A stretch of 64,000 bases of DNA from assembly GCA_036520615.1 (NCBI GenBank), contig DATDJI010000080.1, positions 3,809 to 67,808 on the forward strand, written 5' to 3'. Below the pieces are notes generated by a model. It saw only the letters and a list, made by a program, of their open reading frames with translations. It did no database searches and was not told the origin of the DNA. Positions within the stretch are counted from its first letter, which is position 1. Each line of letters begins with the position of its first letter. Position numbers and translations under genes: made by a program. Shown one piece after another: positions 27,420 to 35,751 of this stretch. The DNA is from CAMCXE01 sp036520615. GTDB taxonomy: Bacteria; Pseudomonadota; Gammaproteobacteria; Pseudomonadales; Cellvibrionaceae.

Positions 27420-29837
27420 TTAAATGGCAGGTGGGTTTGTTTCGCGAGCAAAAACTCGGTGTTTCGCCAAGGCGGTTTTAAATTCATTTAATGCCGCAGG
27501 CAGGTTCGCAGGGGTTGCGATGATAATTCCAGTGTCCTTAGTGCCGTCTGGCAATGTAGAAGGTATGGCGGCTTGGGTTAATAAATTCACGCCGCTGCCA
27601 ATGGCCAGCAGAGGTTTACAATGGCGATATTGTTGCCGTAAAAAATCCAAGCTATGGGCATTTTTTGATAGTTCCTGAATCGCAGCGTCGCTGTCAGCAA
27701 TGATAACTGCGTCATATAGCACTGGTGGGCCTGCTTCTAAAGAGATTTCAATATCCAACGTATCACCGTTCAACCCTTTAATTCTACCCAAATGGCAGCC
27801 GACTAAACGCGGTACGGCGCCTTCTGCAAGTAAGTCTGCATAAAGATCTTTTATGCTTTCTGTTTCAACACCATGGCCGACTAAAATAGCTACGCGTTTT
27901 GTGCGAATGCCCGTTTGCCCAGGGCGAAATAGCAACGAAAGCGCAGGCGATACAGGATAGGTTGGTGTGGGCAAATTGGACGCTAATGGCATAGGTGCAG
28001 GTACGAACATACCTAAACCCTGCGCAACACCGCTGGCTAAATTATCATTAATATTGGCCAGTAGAGATAATACCCGCTCTCGAATGGCAGGCACTTGCAC
28101 ACGGGTTAATTCAAAGCGAAATGCAGCAATAATATGTGTTTGTTCAACTTCTGACTGGCTATTCCAAAATAATTGCGCTTGCGAATAATGATCAGAAAAT
28201 AATTCAGGATTACCGCGCACTTTATCTTCTGCTGCTAAAGGTTGCGGATAACTCACATACCCGGCCATACCGGCTTGAAATGGACAGCCGCCACCGAGGG
28301 AATTCGGCTCGTAATTAACCCGCCCTCTGTGAATGGTTTGTCGATGCATGCCGTCGCGCTGATTATTATGAACGGGTGCGATTGGAGAATTAATCGGGAT
28401 TTCGTGGAAATTGGGCCCGCCTAACCGACTAATTTGTGTATCCACGTAAGAATGAATGCGCCCTTGTAACAAAGGGTCGTTGGTAAAATCTATACCTGGA
28501 ATTACATGTGCCGTACAGAAGGCAACCTGCTCGGTTTCAGCAAAAAAATTATCTGGGTTGCGGTTTAATGTCATTTTCCCAACCGGTGTTACCGGAACTA
28601 ATTCTTCCGGTACTATTTTAGTCGGGTCTAAAACATCAAATGGAAATGATTCGGCTTCTGCTTCGGTAAAAATTTGTAAGCCTAATTCCCATTGTGGAAA
28701 TGCACCGGAGTCAATCGCTTCCCATAAATCGCGGCGGTGAAAATCTGGGTCCGCACCGACTATTTTCGCGGCCTCATCCCACACCAGCGAATGAGTACCC
28801 GCAAGCGGAGTCCAGTGGAATTTACAAAAAACCGATTCCCCCAACGCATTTACTAAGCGAAATGTGTGTACACCAAAGCCCTGCATAGTGCGGTAGCTGC
28901 GCGGAATCGCTCGATCGGACATTTGCCATAACAGCATATGGGCCGACTCTGGCATTAATGATACAAAATCCCAAAACGTATCGTGGGCACTGGAGGCCTG
29001 CGGCATACCATGATGGGCTTCTGTTTTTACCGCGTGTACGAGGTCGGGAAATTTCATTGCATCTTGAATAAAAAACACGGGAATATTATTTCCCACTAAA
29101 TCCCAGTTTCCTTCATCGGAATAAAATTTCACGGCAAAACCGCGCACATCTCTTACGGTATCAGCCGAACCGCGCTCACCTGCTACAGTTGAAAAGCGTA
29201 CAAATACAGGTGTGCGTTTACCTGCTTCGGAAAATACCGTCGCACGGGTGATGGCACTTAAATTTTGATAAGACTCGAAATAGCCGTGCGCGGCGGAGCC
29301 ACGTGCGTGTACAACGCGCTCGGGAATACGCTCATGGTCAAAATGGGTTATTTTTTCGCGTAAAATAAAATCTTCTAAAGCTGTGGGGCCGCGCAAACCC
29401 ACTTTTAATGAATGTTGATTATCCGCTATGGGCACACCCTGATTAGTCGTAAGTACGCGGCCCGTTGCATCTGATCGCACGCGATCAAGCGATCCTATAG
29501 TCGCATTTTCACCGGTAAGCCCAATGCCGTCGCCGGTTTTTGCAGAGGCTTCAGTTTCGGACGAAGTACTCGCCCCCACTAACGGTGAGCTGGGATCATG
29601 GGTAACACCGCAAGTAGGGGTGCGAGACGCGTCGCCATATTCGTGAGATTTGTTTTCATTAAATATCGTTTCAGCCGATAGCGCTTGAGTGCCAGCATTT
29701 TTTTCCAGCAGCTGATCTGCGATAGGGTTATTGACGCCGATATCGCTAGGCGGCGTAGATGTCGAGGGCCCAGATACGGTGTTTAATATTGAGCCTGCGC
29801 CGCTTACTGACGTAGGTGGTTTTTTTCGATTAGGCAT
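27420..29837 (-). CDS. katE: Large-subunit catalase HPII (KatE) with C-terminal DJ-1/PfpI-like domain
   Basis: Monofunctional heme catalase that dismutates hydrogen peroxide. The 805-residue size is typical of clade II. A low-complexity N-terminal ~110 residues (many S, T, G) precedes the catalase core. The core contains the distal His in HARGSAAHG, FFIQDAMKFPDLVHA with the distal Asn region, and the heme-Tyr motif GRIHSYVDTQ. The last ~150 residues form a class-I-glutamine-amidotransferase-like domain (RVAILVGHGVETESIKDLYADL), as in E. coli HPII. GAGG lies five bases before the ATG. A membrane-protein gene lies 84 bp upstream on the same strand. Confidence 0.96.
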   Translation of the reverse strand: MPNRKKPPTSVSGAGSILNTVSGPSTSTPPSDIGVNNPIADQLLEKNAGTQALSAETIFNENKSHEYGDASRTPTCGVTHDPSSPLVGASTSSETEASAKTGDGIGLTGENATIGSLDRVRSDATGRVLTTNQGVPIADNQHSLKVGLRGPTALEDFILREKITHFDHERIPERVVHARGSAAHGYFESYQNLSAITRATVFSEAGKRTPVFVRFSTVAGERGSADTVRDVRGFAVKFYSDEGNWDLVGNNIPVFFIQDAMKFPDLVHAVKTEAHHGMPQASSAHDTFWDFVSLMPESAHMLLWQMSDRAIPRSYRTMQGFGVHTFRLVNALGESVFCKFHWTPLAGTHSLVWDEAAKIVGADPDFHRRDLWEAIDSGAFPQWELGLQIFTEAEAESFPFDVLDPTKIVPEELVPVTPVGKMTLNRNPDNFFAETEQVAFCTAHVIPGIDFTNDPLLQGRIHSYVDTQISRLGGPNFHEIPINSPIAPVHNNQRDGMHRQTIHRGRVNYEPNSLGGGCPFQAGMAGYVSYPQPLAAEDKVRGNPELFSDHYSQAQLFWNSQSEVEQTHIIAAFRFELTRVQVPAIRERVLSLLANINDNLASGVAQGLGMFVPAPMPLASNLPTPTYPVSPALSLLFRPGQTGIRTKRVAILVGHGVETESIKDLYADLLAEGAVPRLVGCHLGRIKGLNGDTLDIEISLEAGPPVLYDAVIIADSDAAIQELSKNAHSLDFLRQQYRHCKPLLAIGSGVNLLTQAAIPSTLPDGTKDTGIIIATPANLPAALNEFKTALAKHRVFARETNPPAI

Positions 29838-29921
29838 AATGACCTCTGCATTAAAAGTGGGAGATGGCGTATTCGGAAATTTCAGAACAATTCATAAAAA
29901 ATAGCTTTGGTTTGTAGCTTC

Positions 29922-30578
29922 TCATCTTCCGGTTTCTGAATGCGGCGCATCAACCGGTTTTGACTCAGGAGAACCCTGCTGGCGTAAATAAATGGATAAA
30001 AACACAATCGATGCAATCGATAAGAATTCACTCTGCCAATTTTGCAAAGATTCAAACCAGAATTTGTTTTCTGAAAAAACATTAAAAAATGTGAGCGATT
30101 TATGTTCCTTATCATTTATCTCAAGCATCGTGCCGTAGGCATGTAATAAAAATGACACGGCGAACAGTAAAATAAATGCGATGGTTAATGAGTGTTTATA
30201 GAGCTTTAACCAAACGCCGCCACGGCGCACTGGCCAAGGTGCATTAGGATGCGCTCGCGGTTCTTTTTCCACTTCTTCTGGCTCGTCCAAACATTTAGAT
30301 TCGGATGAGCCTTTTTGATACAAAAAAATTGTCAGTGCTACATATAAGGCCATTTGTAAAAATTCGCTTTCCCAATTTTCAAATGTCGCCTCTACGAAAT
30401 GCCCGGATTGCAAATAACCTTTAAAATCTTGTACGGGTAGGCGATGTTCTATGCGCTCGATATTATCTTCTTGCCATCCCGTATAGGCTTGGCCACCCCA
30501 GGTGAGGAACATAAATATAAGAAAAACAATTAGTAAACCGTTGTTTTTAAAAAAAGAGTGTCGCGCAGTCATGGCCAT
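29922..30578 (-). CDS. DUF6766-like membrane protein with internal duplication
   Basis: A 218-residue membrane protein of unknown function. Hydrophobic segments lie near the N-terminus, before residue 100, around 145-160 and near the C-terminus. The protein contains the same segment twice: ENWESEFLQMALYVALTIF...QKGSSESK and QNWQSEFLSIASIVFLSIY...QQGSPESK, each after a VEATF or NKFWFES-type loop. It appears to be an ancient internal repeat. The family resembles DUF6766, a call from memory of the NWxSEFLQ motif. Start is placed at ATG 30578; a start at 30611 adds 11 residues. It probably forms an operon with katE, 84 bp downstream. Confidence 0.75.
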   Translation of the reverse strand: MAMTARHSFFKNNGLLIVFLIFMFLTWGGQAYTGWQEDNIERIEHRLPVQDFKGYLQSGHFVEATFENWESEFLQMALYVALTIFLYQKGSSESKCLDEPEEVEKEPRAHPNAPWPVRRGGVWLKLYKHSLTIAFILLFAVSFLLHAYGTMLEINDKEHKSLTFFNVFSENKFWFESLQNWQSEFLSIASIVFLSIYLRQQGSPESKPVDAPHSETGR

Positions 30579-31145
30579 TCCGCACCGTATTAGGTTCCCC
30601 ACGGTAAACATGCGGTGTTAATTGTTCTGTGCGTTAAGGCACCAAACAGGGTGCACCCGGTTGGCGTATACGTTTAAAGGTGCATCGAATTTAGGGCTGT
30701 GGCATTACGAATAGCGGGTGGGGGTGATAGCGGCGGGTTTAAAATGAGTTCTTCGGTCCCTGTGCCACGGAGAGAAGAGTTAAAGCGCATAATTTTTGGT
30801 GTCAGTCCATTTAAACACGCAAGGATTACGTATTTTAATTAATTTTTAATTTTTTCTCAGTTCCTAATTTGCGTCTCTTCTAGATGAGAAAATAGCTGCG
30901 GGTGTAGAGGTGTAAATTAAAGATTATCTTTCCAGCATAATGTTTTATAAGGTAATGATTGGGTTGGGGCGCGGTTTTACTTCAGCTTGCTGTACGTTAA
31001 GGTGCGCGCACACGCAAGAGCGGCGTCTATGAATTCAAACAATAACCGGGCAGCGCGAGTAGGTACAAATATTAACGATTTGGGAATTTTAATAGCACTC
31101 AATTGGTGTCCAGGGTGCGAACACATTAATCAGCGCGTGACACAT
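30579..31145. other. Intergenic region upstream of the DUF6766-katE unit
   Basis: No gene found on either strand in about 570 bp. The promoter for the katE unit should be in the left part; a stationary-phase (RpoS) control is expected from the family but not demonstrated here. Confidence 0.4.
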
Positions 31146-32363
31146 TCATCTGCTTTTGCGTACAAAATCAATCTGGAATATTCGAGTTATTATATTTTTG
31201 TGCGGTATGGGTAGTGTGCTGGCTGTTGTGGCCGTATAACGCGCGCGAATTATCATGAACGGTGTTTCCACACATTTGAATAGTAGCCAACCTGCGAATA
31301 CGCTTAGCCCCATAATTATGCTAATGCCGAGAGGTGTGTGGCTATTGATATTCATTTGAGCCAACGGTGCTATGAGTAATTTAAATAGGGGTTTGTGGAT
31401 TAAATAGATGGCATAAGACCACAGAGCTATTTGCGCTGCTCCGGGTACGTGCCATTTGGCCAAAACACTGTTTGGCGCTAGCGCTGCGCAAGTTATAAGA
31501 GCAAAACTCAGCGCCAAAATAGAATACCCCAACGTACTGAGCAAAAAATTAAAGCCTGCTGTATCTTGATGATGACAATGCGGAAAGGCATAAATCAAAA
31601 TCCCGAATATAATAACACCCGTTGCTAGAATTAAATTGGCTCGGTTAAGCAGCCAATTAAATGCCTGCGCATGAAAGTTTTTCAGTACGGCGATGGCTAT
31701 GCCTGGTAAAAGCTCATCAAATCGCGTAAAGCTTGAATAATAAATATGTTGATAATAATCGCCGAAGCTCATGGACGATTGCCCGTAGCTAAACCATGCA
31801 ACCATACGCGCGGCTAAACCTAGGCTCATGCCGATGATGATAATGAGCCATGCCCACAAGGCCTGTCGTTTAGCGCCGGCAATTAGCATAAAAATTAAAG
31901 GTACAAGCAAATAAAACTGCTCTTCAATACATAAAGACCAAGAGTGGGTAAACGTCGCCATAGGGCGGAATGAAAAATTCTGCGTAAACGTTAAAAATTG
32001 CCACCAGGGCGCGGTAGCAATTCCGGTTAATGTATCCGAGCAGATAAAATACAGCAGGCATACGGCGTAATAGTTTGGCAGCGTGCGCAATAAACGCCGC
32101 ATGTAGAATTGCCGAAGAGAGAAGGTATCTTTTTGGGTGATTACTTGCAGAATTTGATTGCAGATTAAATAACCGCTCAATACAAAAAATAAATCCACAC
32201 CCATCCAGCCGATTTGCGTGATGTAGCCGAATGTGTCTTCGTTTGATACGACCACTTTGTAGTGGTAAAGCAATACGATAATAATGGCTAGAGCGCGTAA
32301 ACTATCTAAACCGGCTAGGCGGTGGCCGTTTATGGGTATGGGTTTTGGTTCGTTAAATGGCAT
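31146..32363 (-). CDS. Acyltransferase 3 family membrane protein (OafA/YrhL-like)
   Basis: A 405-residue polytopic protein of the acyltransferase-3 family, which O-acetylates or O-acylates surface sugars and peptidoglycan. The signature starts at GLDSLRALAIIIVLLYHY, with the conserved His in LLYHY, then GVDLFFVLSGYLI and HSWSLCIEEQFYLLVPL. About ten transmembrane helices are present, with VSNEDTFGY and IYYSSFTRFDELLPG loops. The acceptor cannot be told from sequence. No Shine-Dalgarno is obvious before the ATG at 32363. It borders a region of degraded genes, so it may be a survivor of an older surface-modification cluster. Confidence 0.88.
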   Translation of the reverse strand: MPFNEPKPIPINGHRLAGLDSLRALAIIIVLLYHYKVVVSNEDTFGYITQIGWMGVDLFFVLSGYLICNQILQVITQKDTFSLRQFYMRRLLRTLPNYYAVCLLYFICSDTLTGIATAPWWQFLTFTQNFSFRPMATFTHSWSLCIEEQFYLLVPLIFMLIAGAKRQALWAWLIIIIGMSLGLAARMVAWFSYGQSSMSFGDYYQHIYYSSFTRFDELLPGIAIAVLKNFHAQAFNWLLNRANLILATGVIIFGILIYAFPHCHHQDTAGFNFLLSTLGYSILALSFALITCAALAPNSVLAKWHVPGAAQIALWSYAIYLIHKPLFKLLIAPLAQMNINSHTPLGISIIMGLSVFAGWLLFKCVETPFMIIRARYTATTASTLPIPHKNIITRIFQIDFVRKSR

Positions 32364-32707
32364 TTGGTCGTTTTTTGTTTCTATGTGGATGTGTATTTAT
32401 TAAAGCCCGGGCTAACTTTGCGTCGTGTACTGCGAACTGCTTGGAGCATGTATGCGTATCCTATAATTAAAAGACGCTTGGCAATAGTTCTCGCGCAGAT
32501 TTTTTCCACTTATGTTAAGCCGCGCAAGGCTATGTATCGTATCAAACTATTAAGGATTATTTTCATCGTAGTGAAAGGATTATAGGCGCAACTGAGTATT
32601 AAGTATTACGACGAATCCGAGTTTGAATACGGTGTCTTATAAATACCGTTTATAGAGATTTATTAAACTCGGCCAGCACAGAGGGAATGGTACACATGCC
32701 GATTTAA
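32364..32707. other. AT-rich region with short coding-like remnants
   Basis: No intact gene. The frame 32586-32642 (AQLSIKYYDESEFEYGVL, then TAA) reads like the end of a coding sequence but is preceded immediately by a stop. Likely decayed DNA. Confidence 0.35.
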
Positions 32708-32800
32708 CTGCTTCTTTTTAAAAAATGCCACCGCATGTTAAAACCCGGTGGCCGCATGGCGCATAAGGATCTGCATTTTTGCGCACTCAAAGTATAAGCA
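32708..32800 (+). pseudogene. Fragment of a SAM-dependent methyltransferase
   Basis: A stop-bounded frame reads LLLFKKCHRMLKPGGRMAHK plus ten residues and a stop. The CHRMLKPGGRM element is the post-motif III signature (R-x-L-x-P-G-G-R) of class I methyltransferases. No motif I or complete fold is nearby, so this is at most a remnant. Confidence 0.45.
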
Positions 32801-33109
32801 CGCTAAAGACCCCTTAAGCCAGCATGTAAATAAAATGTATACCTATAGCGGCCATTATCGAACACTCGTGGATATGTTGGCGGCTTTAGGTGAAGCTTTG
32901 GGCCAGTTTAAACAAATACCTATCGAGCATTATAAACACAGTATGGATGAAGTCTGGATTCCCAATGTTAACGCCAATCGAGATTATTTATAGAAACTGA
33001 CCAGCTTTAAACATGCGCGGGAACTTAAGTTGTATTTAAAAGCAATTTTATTTTTATTTCGGCAGAATATTTTCAACCTGCATATGGTATCAGCTACCAA
33101 AGTTGATTA
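32800..33109 (+). pseudogene. Decayed gene remnant interrupted by an in-frame TAG
   Basis: A frame reading HVNKMYTYSGHYRTLVDMLA and on to VNANRDYL stops at a TAG (32991-32993), then continues open for 38 more sense codons (KLTSFKHARELKLYLKAILF and beyond) to a TAG at 33108-33110. Both sides have protein-like composition. I do not recognise a family; it may be a broken gene next to the methyltransferase fragment. Confidence 0.35.
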
Positions 33110-33176
33110 GTGATACGCGCAAGGAGCAAACCGTGACCATACTGATAACACTGCAGGGTATTTAATCGAGACATTT

Positions 33177-33971
33177 TTGGCGCGCAAGCACATTGATGAC
33201 TCTGTGCTAACACTCGGTGGCACTGGCCCTAATGGTACAAGCCAATTGGCATTGCTGGAATTAATCGATTTTAACAATGTTCAGGCGCTCAAAACCATCA
33301 ATTTAATTTCCGGCAGTGCCTTCGGATATTTTATTTATCTCGCTTTCAAAGCAAGCAAAATGCATGTTGAGCATTACCTTGATTACGACAAAGGCACAAG
33401 GCTTCTACATGGCGCCTCCTTAATTAAGGAGGCCAGCTTTTTATGCGGGTTAAAGCGGGGTAGGGCAAGCTTATACGAGAATCATCGAGTAAAAGCCGCA
33501 GTATATTATTTGATTCACGAGGATTTTTGTGAGCGGGAATTAGGCTCGTTTAATGCCAATATGGTGTTTTGGGCTTATTGCGGTAAAAGGCGGGATCTCG
33601 TGAAAATTTCACCGGCTACATTCCCACATATGAAAGTGTGGGAAGTCATTACAGCCTGTTTATCCATCCGCTCTATACATGCTCACTTCAATTATGAGGA
33701 TTATGAATTCTCTGACCCCATGTTTTCAACGCTTTTTAAAACCTTGGTGCGCAGGCTGCTGCGCGGAGGCGAGAACCATCTGTTCATTAATTATAAAAAA
33801 TCCCAGGTTTCCGGCAATATAACCTTTATCAAAAGCCAACCCTGTAGGTTTCCTAATATGGTTTTGTTGCAGGATTTTTTGACGTTTACTTGTAATATGA
33901 AAAACCCGCGTTTGGTTAAGACGCATCGGCAGAATGTGGAATTATTGGTTAATAATTATAAAGTTGATTAA
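33177..33971 (+). CDS. Patatin-like protein lacking the catalytic serine
   Basis: The 264-residue frame has a patatin layout: SVLTLGGTGPNGTSQLALLELI corresponds to the glycine-rich oxyanion strand, and ISGSAFGYFIYLAF to the nucleophile elbow. Patatins use G-x-S-x-G; here the elbow reads G46-S-A48-F-G50, so the nucleophile position is Ala. The C-terminal YEFSDPMF matches the Asp-Gly (DG) loop but reads D180-P181. An inactive or repurposed enzyme is indicated. The start is uncertain: TTG 33177 has a poor ribosome site, while AAGGAG plus GTG 33133 upstream is in another frame and stops after ten codons, so an N-terminal frameshift is possible. Confidence 0.55.
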   Translation: MARKHIDDSVLTLGGTGPNGTSQLALLELIDFNNVQALKTINLISGSAFGYFIYLAFKASKMHVEHYLDYDKGTRLLHGASLIKEASFLCGLKRGRASLYENHRVKAAVYYLIHEDFCERELGSFNANMVFWAYCGKRRDLVKISPATFPHMKVWEVITACLSIRSIHAHFNYEDYEFSDPMFSTLFKTLVRRLLRGGENHLFINYKKSQVSGNITFIKSQPCRFPNMVLLQDFLTFTCNMKNPRLVKTHRQNVELLVNNYKVD

Positions 33972-33973
33972 GC

Positions 33974-34003
33974 GTAGGGTGGGCAACTTGTTGCCCACCC
34001 TCA
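33974..34003. repeat. REP element 1 (RAYT-associated palindrome)
   Basis: AGGGTGGGCAAC-TT-GTTGCCCACCCT is a near-perfect 12-bp palindrome at 33976-34001, upstream of the RAYT gene. Similar units occur at 34050-34082, 34660-34689, 34739-34770 and 35318-35345. Confidence 0.85.
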
Positions 34004-34049
34004 TTTGAAACAAAAAATATAGCAGCAGCCATTAACGTTTCGGCACAAA

Positions 34050-34082
34050 ATGGTGGGCAAGCAAGCTCGCACACCCTACGCA
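34050..34082. repeat. REP element 2
   Basis: TGGTGGGCAAGCAAGCTCGC followed by ACACCCTACG: an imperfect copy of the unit seen intact at 34739-34770. With REP 1 it forms the pair on the left of the RAYT gene. Confidence 0.8.
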
Positions 34083-34115
34083 TAAAAACCACGGAAGAAT
34101 TAAAAGGAAGCAACC

Positions 34116-34658
34116 ATGGCCAATTACCGCCGTTTATACACCTCCGGCGCCAGTTATTTTTTCACGCTTGTCACCTACCGCCGCCAACCCATTCTATGCG
34201 ACGAATCTATCCGCACTACTCTACGCAAAGCCATTGAGCAAACACGCGAAAAATACCCTTTTGAAATTAACGCCTGGGTTTTATTACCTGATCATCTTCA
34301 TACAATCTGGACACTACCACCGGGCGATGCTGATTATTCCCTGCGCTGGCAACAAATAAAACGTAAGGTTTCTCTAGCGGTTGGCAAAGAATATAAACGC
34401 GCTGATTTACAATCCCCATCAAAAACCAAACACCGGGAATCAACACTTTGGCAGCGGCGTTATTGGGAACATAAAATCCGCACCCAAAAGGATTTTGATA
34501 ATCACCTAAACTACTGCCACTACAATCCAGTAAAACACGGCCTGACCAAACAACCAAAAGATTGGCCTTATTCCACATTTCATCGTTACGTAAAAATGGG
34601 ATGGTATTGCGAGGATTGGGCTTGTGCGCCCGATGATATGAATGAATTGTGTGAATAA
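34116..34658 (+). CDS. REP-associated tyrosine transposase (RAYT)
   Basis: A 180-residue single-domain TnpA_REP/Y1 transposase of the IS200/IS605-related RAYT type. It has the HUH motif H60-L-H62 (LLPDHLHTIW), the WQRRYWEHKIRTQKDFDNHL core and the catalytic Tyr in NYCHYNPVKHGL (likely Y133). RAYTs cleave and join single-stranded REP palindromes and are thought to spread them without moving themselves. Two REP units lie on each side of this gene. AAGGA stands seven bases before the ATG. The enzyme appears intact. Confidence 0.93.
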   Translation: MANYRRLYTSGASYFFTLVTYRRQPILCDESIRTTLRKAIEQTREKYPFEINAWVLLPDHLHTIWTLPPGDADYSLRWQQIKRKVSLAVGKEYKRADLQSPSKTKHRESTLWQRRYWEHKIRTQKDFDNHLNYCHYNPVKHGLTKQPKDWPYSTFHRYVKMGWYCEDWACAPDDMNELCE

Positions 34659-34659
34659 A

Positions 34660-34689
34660 CGTAGGTGGGTACTTCGTTGCCGACCTCCT
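34660..34689. repeat. REP element 3 (diverged)
   Basis: GTAGGTGGGTACTTCGTTGC then CGACCTCC, immediately after the RAYT stop; a diverged copy of the palindrome family. Confidence 0.65.
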
Positions 34690-34738
34690 CTAAAACATAG
34701 CACTACTCTAACGCAACACCTAAATCCCTCGGGGCAAA

Positions 34739-34770
34739 TGGTGGGCAAGCAAGCTTGCCCACCCTACGTA
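34739..34770. repeat. REP element 4
   Basis: TGGTGGGCAAGCAAGCTTGC then CCACCCTACGTA: an intact palindrome with a central AAGCTT. Confidence 0.85.
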
Positions 34771-34783
34771 GTCTCTACATCTT

Positions 34784-35254
34784 TTATTCCGCAATTGCAT
34801 CCACAATAACGCTCGTAACTAAAAGAGTTCCATCAGTTTTTTTCAAGGTAGACAACGTAGTCCCCGATGAAGACGTAGTATTGCCTGCAATGGTAATTGA
34901 GTCTTTAGTTTCTGCAGTTACCGTGGCGGTATCTTTTGTAATGGTAATGTTAGTGATTTTAGATACATATTTGTAATCTGAAGCTGCAGAAAAAGTAGTG
35001 TTCAAAAGCTGAACATACCCAGCTTTGTCTAACAAAACTTTTTCTTCTGTGCCGCCTGAATTTTCAATCATCGTCAATTTAAAATCTGCACTTAGTTGTT
35101 TTGCGAGTTCTGGGACATTCTTTTGGTTGGCGTAGGAATCCAGTTTTAATATAAATGCTCTGATTTCGCTTTCGTTTAGATCTTGCTGTTTTGTGCAAGA
35201 GGCAGTTAGAAGCGCGGAGAATAAAATTGCAATTACGGTTGAAATTAATTTCAT
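34784..35254 (-). CDS. Lipoprotein with NTF2/SnoaL-like domain
   Basis: A 156-residue lipoprotein. The signal peptide ends in LLTASC, giving a lipidated Cys near residue 20. The mature part opens with SEIRAFILKLDSYANQKNVPELAKQLSADFKLTM cut into helices, followed by strands with the pattern of an NTF2-like (SnoaL/DUF4440-type) cone fold (YKYVSKITNITI, TATVTAETKDSI). Ligand and partner are unknown. The start is ATG 35254 with AGAGAAA upstream; longer frames would precede it without a signal peptide. It lies between REP 4 and REP 5. Confidence 0.8.
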   Translation of the reverse strand: MKLISTVIAILFSALLTASCTKQQDLNESEIRAFILKLDSYANQKNVPELAKQLSADFKLTMIENSGGTEEKVLLDKAGYVQLLNTTFSAASDYKYVSKITNITITKDTATVTAETKDSITIAGNTTSSSGTTLSTLKKTDGTLLVTSVIVDAIAE

Positions 35255-35317
35255 GAGTGTTTCTCTTTTTGGTCGTATCGTATTGGGACAATTAAAAGAT
35301 GGTATTGAGAATTGGAT

Positions 35318-35345
35318 TGGTGGGCAACAAGTTGCCCACCCTACA
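35318..35345. repeat. REP element 5
   Basis: TGGTGGGCAACAAGTTGCCC then ACCCTACA, a near-perfect palindrome between the lipoprotein gene and the gat operon, about 650 bp from the RAYT gene. Confidence 0.85.
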
Positions 35346-35444
35346 TTCTTCTGTCCATGGATTAGCTTTTTTTTGCATTGATATATGCGTTCCACGCGGG
35401 AACTTGGGAAGTTAGTGCTCGACGTGTGCGATTGAGGTGGGGAT

Positions 35445-35741
35445 TTACTTCGCGCCAGCCCCCTTAAGCGCCTGCAAATACTCCCCACCATTGCGATGCT
35501 GCCCAATCACCTGCGCCATAGTTAACCCCTGCGGATTTTTAGCATTTACATCTTTCCCCGCTTCCACAAAAAAAACCACAAAAGTCGTGAAATTCTCTTC
35601 GTTCATACCGCGATAGGCACGCTCTAATAAATAATAATCCGGGTTAATATCACCGTAAGGCTTGCCCTCTAAAAAAGTGCGCACGCGCTCGTCGGTGAAG
35701 GTTTCTACCACTACTTTTTTCTTGTCTTTTTTCTCGCTCAT
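35445..35741 (-). CDS. PA4642-type conserved hypothetical protein
   Basis: A 98-residue soluble, charged protein (MSEKKDKKKVVVETFTDERV, LLERAYRGMNEENF, FVEAGKDVNAKNPQGLT, GGEYLQALKGAGAK). It resembles the small PA4642-like proteins of pseudomonads, a match made from memory. The NPQGLTMAQVIGQHRNGGEYLQAL part looks like a single ankyrin-like helical hairpin. Function is unknown. It starts 10 bp after gatB stops, with AGG before the ATG, so it may be the last gene of the gatCAB operon. Confidence 0.75.
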   Translation of the reverse strand: MSEKKDKKKVVVETFTDERVRTFLEGKPYGDINPDYYLLERAYRGMNEENFTTFVVFFVEAGKDVNAKNPQGLTMAQVIGQHRNGGEYLQALKGAGAK

Positions 35742-35751
35742 AAAAAACCTA

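Noticed and set aside
30987..31214. 75-residue plus-strand frame before the acyltransferase
   Set aside because: Overlaps the acyltransferase 3-prime end, has no family resemblance and no good ribosome site.
32322..32585. 87-residue plus-strand frame overlapping the acyltransferase start
   Set aside because: Antisense to a real gene at its start, hydrophobic by chance, and not supported by a start signal.
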